Assembly (NCBI GenBank): GCA_934476675.1
Contig: CAKSOE010000025.1
Coordinates: 1 to 45,793 of the forward strand
DNA from: an uncultured Clostridia bacterium
GTDB taxonomy: Bacteria; Bacillota; Clostridia; UBA1381
Reading direction: 5' to 3'
Length of the DNA stretch: 45,793 nucleotides
The notes under the pieces were generated by a model. The model worked only from the letters and a program-made list of their open reading frames with translations, made no database searches and was not told the origin of the DNA. Shown one piece after another: positions 1 to 8,176 of the stretch (its first letter is position 1; each line of letters opens with the position of its first letter). Both the position numbers and the translations under genes were made by a program.

Positions 1-134
1 CGTCTTTTCCATGTTGCAGCTTGGGTGAAGATTAATGCAAAAACACGCTGTAACGCACTGCCTTTCAAGGCTCGGAGCAATACAAACGCTGCTGCACCTC
101 AAAAAATCAAACGGCTCGTGCTTTTCTATGTTAT
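1..134. other. Non-coding left edge of window
   Basis: I see no gene here. A small hairpin (GCCT, TTCA loop, AGGC) lies near 60-71, and the stretch CTCGGAG near 71-77 loosely resembles the TCGGAG box of the nested-hairpin repeats at 12.3 and 45.5 kb. The first bases (CTTTTCCATG) match the 3' arm of the 12.3 kb repeat unit, so the window may begin inside such an element, but the partner arm is outside. No B12 box or other riboswitch signature could be recognised, although the downstream transporter might be a cobalamin system. Confidence 0.3.
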
Positions 135-172
135 AATTTATGTCGGCAAACGGCGGCGGAACGGAGATTTTT
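135..172 (+). promoter_or_regulatory. RBS-hairpin leader element, copy before ecfT
   Basis: The sequence reads AATTTATGTCGGC, short loop, GGCGGCGGAACGGAG and then the ATG at 173. It is one of six copies of the same leader in this window. The weak hairpin (GTCG/CGGC, loop GCAAA) sits directly upstream of the GGAG ribosome binding site (163-166, 6 nt from the ATG). A -10-like TATAAT occurs at 132-137 without a convincing -35. The ATG at 140 opens the same frame 33 nt earlier but has no ribosome binding site. Confidence 0.6.
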
Positions 173-1060
173 ATGAACGAATTTAAAACCTATCACCCGA
201 TTGTGAATTTTACTTATTTTGTGCTTGTAATCGGATTTTCAATGTTTTTCATGCACCCGTTATGCCTTGCCGTATCGCTTGCGTGCGGTTTTGTGTATTC
301 CGTTATGCTCAAAGGGAAAAAAGCTGTAAAAACAAACATAGCATATATGCTGCCCATGCTGATTCTGACTGCTGTTATAAATCCGGTGTTTAACCACGAG
401 GGCATGACCGTCATAACATATTTTCCGAACGGAAACCCTCTTACGCTCGAATCCGTTATCTACGGACTTTGTGCCGCGTCTATGCTTGCCGCGGTTATCT
501 GCCATTTTTCATGCTTTAACGAAATCATGACAAGCGACAAGCTGATTTACCTGTTCGGCAAAATCACGCCGTCCCTGTCTCTTATTATTTCAATGACACT
601 CCGCTTTGTGCCGAGATTTACATCACAGCTTAAAACAACCGCCGACGCCCAAAAATGTATGGGAAAAGGCGTATCGGACGGCAGCGTTATAATACGTGCA
701 AAACACGGACTTAACATCTTATCCGCCATGGCAACATATTCGCTCGAGAACGCAGTCGAAACGTCGGACAGCATGAAGTCGCGAGGCTTTGGCTTAAAGG
801 GCAGAACGGCATTTTCCGTATTCGCCTTTGACAGGCGCGACAAAACGGCTCTCATTGCTATAACAGCATTGGGAGTGTATACATTCATCGGAAAGCTTTG
901 CGGCGGTATGTATTTCAGATTTTTCCCGTCCGTTAAAGGTGCGGAAATTTCACTCTACGGAATAAGCGTATTTATATCATATCTGCTGCTTTGTATGTGT
1001 CCTGTAATCATCGAAATAAGGGAGGTTTTGAGATGGAATGTTTTAAGATCGAAAATCTGA
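173..1060 (+). CDS. ecfT: ECF transporter transmembrane (T) component EcfT
   Basis: This 295-residue integral membrane protein is the scaffold that couples the ATPases to the substrate-binding S component in an energy-coupling-factor vitamin/metal importer. Several hydrophobic spans are visible in residues 10-130 and 225-285. The cytoplasmic coupling region contains the EcfT-type motif MKSRGFG near residue 202, where the ATPases dock. I chose the ATG at 173 because GGAG lies 6 nt upstream; the in-frame ATG at 140 has no RBS and lies inside the shared leader element. The 3' end overlaps the next gene by 28 nt, so the two are translationally coupled and act together. The substrate cannot be read from this gene. 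Confidence 0.9.
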   Translation: MNEFKTYHPIVNFTYFVLVIGFSMFFMHPLCLAVSLACGFVYSVMLKGKKAVKTNIAYMLPMLILTAVINPVFNHEGMTVITYFPNGNPLTLESVIYGLCAASMLAAVICHFSCFNEIMTSDKLIYLFGKITPSLSLIISMTLRFVPRFTSQLKTTADAQKCMGKGVSDGSVIIRAKHGLNILSAMATYSLENAVETSDSMKSRGFGLKGRTAFSVFAFDRRDKTALIAITALGVYTFIGKLCGGMYFRFFPSVKGAEISLYGISVFISYLLLCMCPVIIEIREVLRWNVLRSKI

Positions 1061-3627
1061 GCTTTACCTATCCCAATCGTGAGAATAAGGCTCTTACCGA
1101 TATAAATCTTACGGTAAAACAGGGCGAATTTGTAACGCTTTGCGGAAAATCCGGCTGCGGAAAAACCACCCTGCTCCGTCTTTTAAAGCCTGCCGCCGCG
1201 CCGTTCGGCAAAACAGACGGAAATGTTTATTTTATGGGAAAGCCGTTATCGGATCATAGCGCAGAAGAACAGGCGGCACGTATCGGATTTGTTATGCAAA
1301 GTCCGGATAATCAGATTGTGACGGACAAAGTATGGCATGAACTGGCTTTCGGTTTGGAAAATCTGGGCGTTCCCACCTCCGAAATCAGAGCAAGAGTGGC
1401 TGAAACGGCGCTGTTTTTCGGTATTCAGAATTGGTTTCATAAAAAAGTGACCGAGCTTTCCGGCGGTCAGAAACAGCTTTTAAATCTTGCCGCCGTTATG
1501 GTTATGCGCCCGTCGGTTCTTATTCTGGACGAGCCTTCGAGCCGGCTTGACCCCATAGCCGCACAGGAATTTTTCAACATTTTAAAGAAAATCAACCGTG
1601 AAACGGGCATCACCGTTATTCTTTCCGAGCATCGGCTGGAAAACACTTTTCCCGTTTCGGACAGAGTTGTCGTTTTGGACGGCGGAAAAATCATTGCGGA
1701 CGCAGCGCCGCGCAAAGTCGGCGCAATTTTAAGAAACCACGATATGTATTCGGCATTGCCTGCTCCGATGCGAATTTACGGAGCAATCGAAAATGCCGAT
1801 AATTTTCCGCTGACGGTTCGAGAGGGCAGAGCATGGCTTGAAGAATTTTCACAAAACCATGAATTAAATCCGTCATTAATCCCCTGCGCAGCGCCTTTGC
1901 CCAAAACGGACAGAGACATAGTCGAAGTCAGGGACGCATGGTTTAGGTACGAAAAAGATTCGCCCGATATAATAAAGGGTTTGAATATGAGCGTGAAAAA
2001 GGGTGAATTGCTTGCCGTTGTCGGCGGCAACGGAGCAGGAAAAACAACGGCTCTGTCGCTTATTTCCGGAATTAACACTCCGTACAGAGGCAGTGTGCGC
2101 ACTGACGGGGTTTTGGGCGTACTGCCGCAAAATCCGCAGAATGTATTTGTAAAAAAGACGGTTTACCTCGATTTGGAGGAAATGCTTGCGGAAAAAAGGC
2201 TGTCGGAGGAGGAAATTGAAAAAGCAATACGTGACGTGTCGGTTTTATGCCGCATAGAAAATCTTCTCCAAAGCCACCCATACGATTTATCGGGCGGCGA
2301 ACAGCAGCGCGCGGCATTGGCAAAAATTTTGCTGATGTCTCCCGAAATACTTCTGCTTGACGAGCCGACAAAGGGCATGGATGCGCATTTCAAGGAGGAG
2401 CTTGCCGATATTTTGTGGGATTTGAAATTGCAGGGAACAGCGATTGTTATGGTTTCTCACGATATTGAATTTTGCGCGGAATATGCCGACCGATGCGCAA
2501 TGTTTTTTGACGGCGGCATAATTTCGCAAGGAAGTCCGAGAGAGTTTTTCAGCGGCAAATACTTCTACACCACCTCCGCAAACCGCATGGCATTAACCAT
2601 GCTCCCGAAAGCCGTGCTTGCCGGCGACATTATCCTATCCTGCGGCGGTAAAGTACGAAAAAAAGAAAGAAAAAAGCGCTCCGTTCCCGTTAAAATAAGC
2701 AAAACTCCCACTATAGCGGAAACAAAAAAGCCGACCCTTTCAAGGCTGATTTTGGGAGGTATATTCTCGTTGATGTTTATTGCGGTATGCGTATTGCAGC
2801 AGTCGGATTATATAAATCTGAGCATGGGCGCAATGCAGACGGCTTCAATCTGTCTGCTTGGAGGAGCGTTGTTCTGCTTTTTGCCGCAAAGGAAAATAGG
2901 CGTTAAAATACAGCAAAAAACAAGCCGCACTCTTTCAAAATGCACGATTGCGGCGGCGGTTATGATTCTTATTGCCATACCGTTTACCATTTATGCCGGC
3001 ATCCGATTTTTCGGCGACAGAAGATATTATCTGATAAGTATGCTTATTATCCTCGAAACAATGATACCGTTTGCCATGGCGTTTGAAAGCAGAAAACCGC
3101 AGGCGCGTGAGCTTGTGATAATAAGCGTTTTGTGCGCAATAGCGGTAGGCGGCAGAGCGGCGTTCTTTATGCTGCCGCAGTTTAAACCGGTTTTGGCTGT
3201 TATAATAATTACAGGCGTATGCTTCGGCGGCGAAACGGGATTTTTGACAGGCACAGTCACGGGCTTTGTTTCAAACTTTTTCTTCGGGCAAGGCCCATGG
3301 ACGCCGTGGCAGATGTTTTCGTTCGGTATAATCGGATTTATCGCCGGAATACTGTTTAAAAAGGGTATTTTAAGAAAAACAAGGGTTTCGCTTTGCATAT
3401 TCGGATTTTTGGCGGCTTTGGTGATATACGGCGGAATTATGAACCCGGCTTCCGTGATTATGCAGCAGGTAAAAATTACTCCCCAAATGATTTTATCATC
3501 ATACATCATGGGAATACCGTTCGATTTGATTCATGCGCTGTCAACCGCGTTTTTCCTCTGGTTTATATCAGAGCCTATGCTTGACAAGCTTGAAAGAATA
3601 AAAATAAAATACGGATTAATAGAATAA
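1033..3627 (+). CDS. ECF transporter fusion: two ATPase domains plus S component
   Basis: An 864-residue protein joins the three remaining parts of an ECF importer in one chain. ATPase 1 (about residues 1-240) has Walker A GKSGCGKTT, signature LSGGQKQ and Walker B VLILDEP. ATPase 2 (about 290-520) has Walker A GGNGAGKTT, signature LSGGEQQ and LLLDEPTKGMD. After a basic linker, residues about 575-864 are multi-spanning membrane sequence with the S-component-like stretch around RAAFFMLPQFKP. With EcfT upstream this makes a complete transporter from two genes, whereas ECF systems normally use three or four. The start at 1033 follows GGAGG (1021-1025). S components of this appearance are often near cobalamin-binding surface proteins in Clostridia, so cobalamin is a guess only. 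A terminator follows. Confidence 0.88.
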   Translation: MECFKIENLSFTYPNRENKALTDINLTVKQGEFVTLCGKSGCGKTTLLRLLKPAAAPFGKTDGNVYFMGKPLSDHSAEEQAARIGFVMQSPDNQIVTDKVWHELAFGLENLGVPTSEIRARVAETALFFGIQNWFHKKVTELSGGQKQLLNLAAVMVMRPSVLILDEPSSRLDPIAAQEFFNILKKINRETGITVILSEHRLENTFPVSDRVVVLDGGKIIADAAPRKVGAILRNHDMYSALPAPMRIYGAIENADNFPLTVREGRAWLEEFSQNHELNPSLIPCAAPLPKTDRDIVEVRDAWFRYEKDSPDIIKGLNMSVKKGELLAVVGGNGAGKTTALSLISGINTPYRGSVRTDGVLGVLPQNPQNVFVKKTVYLDLEEMLAEKRLSEEEIEKAIRDVSVLCRIENLLQSHPYDLSGGEQQRAALAKILLMSPEILLLDEPTKGMDAHFKEELADILWDLKLQGTAIVMVSHDIEFCAEYADRCAMFFDGGIISQGSPREFFSGKYFYTTSANRMALTMLPKAVLAGDIILSCGGKVRKKERKKRSVPVKISKTPTIAETKKPTLSRLILGGIFSLMFIAVCVLQQSDYINLSMGAMQTASICLLGGALFCFLPQRKIGVKIQQKTSRTLSKCTIAAAVMILIAIPFTIYAGIRFFGDRRYYLISMLIILETMIPFAMAFESRKPQARELVIISVLCAIAVGGRAAFFMLPQFKPVLAVIIITGVCFGGETGFLTGTVTGFVSNFFFGQGPWTPWQMFSFGIIGFIAGILFKKGILRKTRVSLCIFGFLAALVIYGGIMNPASVIMQQVKITPQMILSSYIMGIPFDLIHALSTAFFLWFISEPMLDKLERIKIKYGLIE

Positions 3628-3647
3628 GGGGATGTAAAAAGGAGATA

Positions 3648-3681
3648 TAAAAAGGAGCCGAAAGCTCCTTTTTACATCTCC
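3648..3681. terminator. Bidirectional terminator between ECF fusion and GNAT genes
   Basis: The stem TAAAAAGGAGC (3648-3658), loop CGAAA and GCTCCTTTTTA (3664-3674) is perfect over 11 bp and has A/T tracts on both sides, so it can serve both converging genes. It overlaps the stop codon of the GNAT gene. A second upstream copy of AAAAAGGAG (3636-3644) could compete for the same 3' arm and form an alternative, larger hairpin extended by GATGT/ACATC. Confidence 0.8.
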
Positions 3682-4169
3682 AATTCTATACATTTCCAAT
3701 CTTCATTCATCAAGTGATACATTTCACACTGCGGCGGCTGCGGTTCATTAAAGCCGATTGATTTATAGCAATTATATGCCGCAGGATTATTTTCAAACAC
3801 GCCTATCGTTATCCTTTCGGCAAAAAGAACATCAAACGCATACCTCACGGCAATTTTAAGCATCTGCTTTCCCAAGCCTTTGCCGCGTTTTTCGCCGTCC
3901 ACAATGATAAAGCCGAATCTGAGATTTTTCTTTTCCGTATCCATGAACCTCATAATCATATGTCCGACCGCCCCCGTTTCGTCAAAGGCGGTCATTTCAT
4001 AAAAATTATCGTCATATGCAAAAGCGTCATAATATTTGTTCATATCCTCCGCTGTTATCGGATAATGGTCATATCTTCCGGCGCTCCATTTATAAAACAT
4101 TTCCTCATCGGTTATCCACGATACGATTTTTTCAGCGTCACAAGCTTTATAGGGTCTTAATCTGAGCAT
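3672..4169 (-). CDS. GNAT family N-acetyltransferase (RimJ/RimL-like)
   Basis: A 165-residue acetyl-CoA-dependent acyltransferase. The N-terminal strand-helix (LRLRPYKACDAEKIVSW) resembles RimJ/RimL enzymes. The acetyl-CoA-binding motif A is visible as the GEKRGKGLGKQML stretch near residues 93-105, followed by the typical ERITIGVFENNPAAYNCYKSIGF motif B. The substrate is unknown; relatives modify ribosomal proteins, amino-acid analogues or antibiotics. It begins 15 nt after the hydG stop on the same strand, so it probably shares the hydG transcript, although no functional link is apparent. Confidence 0.85.
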   Translation of the reverse strand: MLRLRPYKACDAEKIVSWITDEEMFYKWSAGRYDHYPITAEDMNKYYDAFAYDDNFYEMTAFDETGAVGHMIMRFMDTEKKNLRFGFIIVDGEKRGKGLGKQMLKIAVRYAFDVLFAERITIGVFENNPAAYNCYKSIGFNEPQPPQCEMYHLMNEDWKCIELEM

Positions 4170-4184
4170 TTTATCCCCCTTGTA

Positions 4185-5609
4185 TTAAAATCTGAAATCA
4201 CGCTGACCGTTTTCGATGGCTTTAAGATTTTCCATGCAGATTCTTCTGACATTATCGTTGGGGATATTTTTAAGTTCCTCCTCGATAACTTTTTCGCCGT
4301 TCTTTTTCGTTTCCTCGGACGCATAATCCATAAGATACTCTTTAAGCGTCATAAGCGCATTCGGCTGACAACAGTTCTGAATTGCGCCCGACTTTGCCAG
4401 CGGCATAAATCTGTCGCCCGTTCTGCCCTCGCGGTAGCAAGCCGTACAGAATGACGGAATATATCCCATTTCAAGCAGCCAGTTAAGCACCTCGTCAAGC
4501 GTTCTTGTGTCACTGCGGTCAAACTGCGCCGTGTTTTCCTCCGGTTTTTCGGGCGTTACATATCCGCCGACCGATGTCGAGGACGCACCGCTTATCTGCG
4601 AAATTCCCACTTCAAGAGCGGCTTTTCTGTTCTTTTCGCTTTCACGCGTTGACACAATCATTCCGGTATACGGTACTGCAAGCCTTATAATTGCAACGAT
4701 TTTGAGCCATTTTTCGTCCGGAACGGCATTTGTAAATTCGCCTGGGTCAATATCGTCTGCCGGACAGATTCTTGGCACGCTTATAGTATGCGGACCGACA
4801 CCGAACCGCGCTTCGAGATGCTCTGCGTGCATAAGTATTCCGCACAGCTCATACGGATACGTATCCAGTCCGAACAGTACGCCAAGTCCCACATCGTCAA
4901 TTCCGCCTGTCTGCGCTCTGTCCATCGCCTCCGTATGCCAGTTGTAGTCATGTTTCGGGCCTGCCGGATGAAGCTTTTCGTAATTTTCCTTGTGATATGT
5001 TTCCTGGAACAGTATATATGTGCCTATTCCGGCTTCTTTAAGCTGTCTGTATTCGTCAACCGTAGTTGCGGCAATATTTACGTTTACACGCCTTATCGCG
5101 CCGTTTTTGTGCTTTATCGAATATATGGTCTTAATACTTTCAAGTATATATTCCAGCGGGTTATTTACCGGATCTTCGCCCGCCTCGATTGCAAGACGCT
5201 TATGCCCCATATCCTGCAATGCGATAACCTCGTTCTTTACGTCCTCCTGCGAAAGCTTTTTACGGCATATATGCTTGTTTTTTACGTGATACGGACAGTA
5301 TACGCACGAGTTTACGCAGTAGTTTGACAGATACAGCGGCGCAAAGAATACTATTCTTTTTCCGTATATCTTCTGCTTTATGCTGCGTGCAAGAGAAAAC
5401 ATCTTTTCGTTAAGCTCCTCAATATCGCACGCCAAAAGCACCGACGCTTCACGGTGTGTTATTCCTTTCAGCTCCGCCGCCTTATCAATGATTTTTTCTA
5501 TAAGTTCTCTGTCGCTTTTGTGCTGACGGGCATATTCGAGCGTGTCGAGGATTTCCTCATGATTAATAAATTCATCGGCTTTTTCCGATTTCGGGTCATA
5601 TTTGTACAT
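4185..5609 (-). CDS. hydG: [FeFe]-hydrogenase maturase HydG (radical SAM)
   Basis: HydG cleaves tyrosine with a radical-SAM cluster to make the CO and cyanide ligands of the [FeFe]-hydrogenase H-cluster. The 474-residue length is usual. The radical-SAM cluster motif is C98-x3-C102-x2-C105 (CVNSCVYC). The HydG-specific C-terminal cysteines C388, C391 and C413/C414 bind the second, Fe-carrying cluster; ThiH lacks this pattern, which makes HydG the better call. The start at 5609 has GGAG upstream. It is divergent from a TM1266-type regulator, a family named for its association with hydrogenase genes. HydE, HydF and the hydrogenase are not in this window. Confidence 0.93.
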   Translation of the reverse strand: MYKYDPKSEKADEFINHEEILDTLEYARQHKSDRELIEKIIDKAAELKGITHREASVLLACDIEELNEKMFSLARSIKQKIYGKRIVFFAPLYLSNYCVNSCVYCPYHVKNKHICRKKLSQEDVKNEVIALQDMGHKRLAIEAGEDPVNNPLEYILESIKTIYSIKHKNGAIRRVNVNIAATTVDEYRQLKEAGIGTYILFQETYHKENYEKLHPAGPKHDYNWHTEAMDRAQTGGIDDVGLGVLFGLDTYPYELCGILMHAEHLEARFGVGPHTISVPRICPADDIDPGEFTNAVPDEKWLKIVAIIRLAVPYTGMIVSTRESEKNRKAALEVGISQISGASSTSVGGYVTPEKPEENTAQFDRSDTRTLDEVLNWLLEMGYIPSFCTACYREGRTGDRFMPLAKSGAIQNCCQPNALMTLKEYLMDYASEETKKNGEKVIEEELKNIPNDNVRRICMENLKAIENGQRDFRF

Positions 5610-5628
5610 AAAAATTCTCCGTTTCTTA

Positions 5629-5657
5629 TTGACAATACGCCAATTTTTCTTTAAAAT
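5629..5657 (+). promoter_or_regulatory. Promoter for the TM1266-like gene
   Basis: TTGACA (5629-5634), 17-bp spacer and TAAAAT (5652-5657). The predicted start of transcription is near 5664, giving a leader of about 80 nt before the ATG at 5745. The box lies in the divergent hydG intergenic region, so a regulator binding here could affect both genes. Confidence 0.65.
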
Positions 5658-5744
5658 ATTAGTGTGATGAACGGATTTTCTTCACTGTGCTTTATCCTGC
5701 CGCAGATAAACGCAAAAAATACCGCGGCACAAGGGATAACCGCC

Positions 5745-5990
5745 ATGAATACAAGAATAGCTTTAATAGGAATTATAGTAGAGGACTTGAACTCTACCGA
5801 TAAAATAAACGAAATACTGCATAATTATTCACAGTACATTGTAGGCAGAATGGGTCTGCCGTACAGAAGCAGAAACGTAGCTATAATATCGGTAATCATA
5901 GACGCTCCGGAGAATGAAATAAGCGCCCTTTCCGGCAAACTGGGAATGATTAAGGGCGTGAACAGTAAGGTGCAGTATACCAAAGCTTAA
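5745..5990 (+). CDS. TM1266-family iron-only hydrogenase system regulator
   Basis: An 81-residue ferredoxin-like (ACT/NikR C-terminal-like) domain protein starting MNTRIALIGIIVEDL and containing the YSQYIVGRMGLPYR segment typical of the family called putative iron-only hydrogenase system regulator (TM1266). There is no DNA-binding domain, so direct transcription control is not evident. Position supports the call, because it is divergent from hydG. I placed the start at 5745, with AGGG 9 nt upstream; an open frame reaches back to 5664 but the extra 27 residues are not family-like. A strong terminator follows at 6054-6090. Confidence 0.8.
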   Translation: MNTRIALIGIIVEDLNSTDKINEILHNYSQYIVGRMGLPYRSRNVAIISVIIDAPENEISALSGKLGMIKGVNSKVQYTKA

Positions 5991-6048
5991 TCTTGCTACT
6001 CGGAAACACAGCGCGAATCCTCGTCATCAGATATGATTATTGTATCAC

Positions 6049-6095
6049 AAAAAACAAATGCGGTCAATACCCCAACCGCATTTGTTTTTATTTTT
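6049..6095. terminator. Bidirectional intrinsic terminator
   Basis: ACAAATGCGGT (6054-6064), a 10-nt loop and ACCGCATTTGT (6075-6085) form a perfect 11-bp stem that extends further through the flanking A and T runs. It lies between the converging TM1266-like gene and the serpin gene and can stop transcription from both sides. Confidence 0.85.
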
Positions 6096-6227
6096 CATAG
6101 ATACACGAAAGTATAATGTGACAAATCGTAAATTATTCCGCTACAAGTCCGTTTCATAATCTGTGAATGGTATGGAAATCCGCCGGCGGTGTATGTGTGC
6201 ACTCCGGTCACAATTCCTCATAAGTCC
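6096..6227. other. Gap between terminator and serpin 3' end
   Basis: I recognise no gene here. There is a GC palindrome CCGCCGGCGG near 6179-6188, in the 3' untranslated region of the serpin message. Nothing else stands out. Confidence 0.4.
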
Positions 6228-7946
6228 TTACGCTTTACCGGAACAATATTCGCCTATAAACAGTATCTCACCGCTTGTGTCGTCCTTTATAACAAACGTA
6301 AACGGTTTGTTAAACTTAACGTCAATCGGCGGTTCTTCGGGCATCAGAGCTGTTGTCCCGACCATAACTCCCGTTACGGCTGCCGCTTCGGTATCCTTTT
6401 CGGTAACTTTAATGTATGTTTTGTGCAGTACATCGGAAATAAAATTACTTCCCGATGCAAACATTTTTTCAAATTGCGCCGTTTTATCGTCAAACGCTTT
6501 GTTAATTCCGAGTGTTTTCAGCATCGGACTGAGCGATACGGAATATGAAAGCTCAAATTTCGGCATACTCAGATTGATTTTTGTTGCTTTAAAATCATCT
6601 GCATTTTTATTTATAAAGCTTTCGGCATTTACCGAATCCGCATCGTTCATCAGAAGATACATATTAACATCTGCGTCTATTACGTCGCTTTCTGTGGGGT
6701 TCCCGTCCTTGTCGGCTTTGTCGAGCCTGTTCTTGTACGGCAGCTTAACAGCCGTAATGCCGTCCTTGTCAAGATAGCTTATGCGTCCCGTGCGGTTCAT
6801 GAAGTCAATCTGCGACTTGCTGCCGTCTTTATTTGTAAATTCGTCCTTCTTTGTCGCTTCTTCGGGAAATTCCACCGCCCACATCCCCTTAAAATACACT
6901 GCGTTCAAAAGCGCCGCGTCAAATTCGGAATTATTGATTATGGAAGTGATTTTTCCGTTCGTTTTGTCTGTTACCCAGCTGTTGATTTCCTTTACCGCAT
7001 TTTTGCTTTTCACCGTATTTGCCGATGCGCTGTAAAAATCCGAAACGGTCTTTTTGTATGTGTCGGCAAAATCCGATTTTGAATTGCTTTCGTTAAGCCA
7101 GATTGAATTTGCAATACTGAGCTTTAAAACGTCATGCTCCGAATACGTTTTTATAAGCTCCTTTGAATGTTCGTTAAAGGTGTCGAGATTGTCAATCCCG
7201 AGCGCAGCGAGCATTTCGCTTTGCGTTTCACCCTCTGCGCCGTTTGCGGCGAGTGCAAGCGCCATTTTAACCGAAAGCGGCGAGAACATATAGTTTTTAT
7301 CATCAGGCATAAGCTCGTTAAGCTTGTCGGCAAAGGTGTCGGAGTCCGCTTTTATATTCTTAAAAATCCGCATAAGCGTTACAACAGCCTGCTCCGCAGT
7401 GTAGCTGCCTTTAGGGTCGAATAAGCCGCCGCCCACTCCGTTCATGACTCCGATGTTGCACACCGTCTGTACGGCTTCCATTGCCCAGGGTGAAATATCA
7501 TCGGCATCGTCGAAGTTAAAATACATCTCCGTAGCTGCAAGTCCCAGATGTACACATATTCTTTTGAGAATTACCGCGGCCTCTTCACGCGTTAAGCTGT
7601 CATTGGGCGCAAAGAGATTGTCGGATTTGCCATCGATTATGCCTTTTTGGGCAAGTGCAAGAATTTTTTCGTCGTCCGTGTCAGTAAAGCTTTTGGTCGG
7701 TTTTTCAAATGCTTCACCGTTTGCGGCAAGCGCATTGTACGCAAGCTGACAAAACTCCCTGCGTGTGACTGCTTTGTGCCATAAGCGGTTAAAATCCTCC
7801 GTCACGCCGCTTTTTTCAGCCTTGTCAATATACTCCTGCGCCCATTCGCTCGCAGCAGGGAGCGGATAGCCGCCGGAATTTGCAAGAGCCGTAAGCGGCT
7901 GCATACCCATGCAAAGTGTTAAAAGTAAAGGTACTATCTTTTTCAT
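6228..7946 (-). CDS. Secreted SLH-anchored serpin (serine protease inhibitor)
   Basis: A 572-residue secreted protein. Residues 1-22 are a signal peptide (MKKIVPLLLTLCMGMQPLTALA). About 30-195 hold three SLH repeats, which in this group tether proteins to secondary wall polymer. About 200-572 form a serpin domain. The reactive-centre loop hinge runs from residue 516 (EKDTEAAAVTGV), rich in small residues as in inhibitory serpins, though P15 is Asp rather than the usual Gly; the PPIDVKFNKPF end of the loop is typical. Counting from the hinge puts P1-P1' near Thr-Ala, suggesting an elastase-like target, but this is inference. RBS AAGGAGG precedes the ATG. The gene is monocistronic, with a terminator at 6.05-6.09 kb. 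Confidence 0.92.
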   Translation of the reverse strand: MKKIVPLLLTLCMGMQPLTALANSGGYPLPAASEWAQEYIDKAEKSGVTEDFNRLWHKAVTRREFCQLAYNALAANGEAFEKPTKSFTDTDDEKILALAQKGIIDGKSDNLFAPNDSLTREEAAVILKRICVHLGLAATEMYFNFDDADDISPWAMEAVQTVCNIGVMNGVGGGLFDPKGSYTAEQAVVTLMRIFKNIKADSDTFADKLNELMPDDKNYMFSPLSVKMALALAANGAEGETQSEMLAALGIDNLDTFNEHSKELIKTYSEHDVLKLSIANSIWLNESNSKSDFADTYKKTVSDFYSASANTVKSKNAVKEINSWVTDKTNGKITSIINNSEFDAALLNAVYFKGMWAVEFPEEATKKDEFTNKDGSKSQIDFMNRTGRISYLDKDGITAVKLPYKNRLDKADKDGNPTESDVIDADVNMYLLMNDADSVNAESFINKNADDFKATKINLSMPKFELSYSVSLSPMLKTLGINKAFDDKTAQFEKMFASGSNFISDVLHKTYIKVTEKDTEAAAVTGVMVGTTALMPEEPPIDVKFNKPFTFVIKDDTSGEILFIGEYCSGKA

Positions 7947-8085
7947 GTTAATCCTCCTTTTTCTTTTGAAAAATTATCCTTCTACTATAAATACCGCCGA
8001 TACCCCCGAAAGGTTGCATTATTTTTAAAAAAATTTTTTTTATTTTTACATTTACGGTAAAATCAAGATTTTTCGCGGTAATCGG
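7947..8085. other. Divergent AT-rich intergenic region, serpin/nusB
   Basis: It contains the serpin RBS (rc AAGGAGG, close to 7946) and an A/T-rich run at about 8020-8050 (long A and T tracts) that may be bent DNA or an UP-type element for the nusB promoter. No clear -10/-35 pair for the serpin gene could be defined. Confidence 0.4.
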
Positions 8086-8114
8086 TTGATTTTTGAATAC
8101 AGCTGTGTTATACT
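8086..8114 (+). promoter_or_regulatory. Promoter of the nusB operon
   Basis: TTGATT (8086-8091), 17-bp spacer, TATACT (8109-8114), with an AT-rich tract immediately upstream. Transcription would start near 8121 and read nusB, the Kae1-like gene, xseA, xseB, ispA and the yuiD-like gene, which are all overlapping or tightly spaced. Confidence 0.7.
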
Positions 8115-8161
8115 ATTACTATGGATATTTATGGACTAAAACAGTTGTGCGAAAGGATTTA

Positions 8162-8176
8162 ATGGCTATACGATGA
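8162..8176 (+). CDS. Four-codon leader ORF coupled to nusB
   Basis: ATG GCT ATA CGA TGA encodes MAIR. It has the well-placed ribosome binding site AGGA (8154-8157, 4 nt from this ATG), and its TGA overlaps the nusB ATG in an ATGA junction. The nusB ATG is 15 nt from that RBS, too far for normal initiation, so nusB may be translated by reinitiation after this mini-ORF. It is too short to be certain. Confidence 0.4.
   Translation: MAIR

Noticed and set aside
1..134. Cobalamin or other vitamin riboswitch before the ECF genes
   Set aside because: No B12 box, TPP or FMN core motif is visible; the window may start too late to include one.
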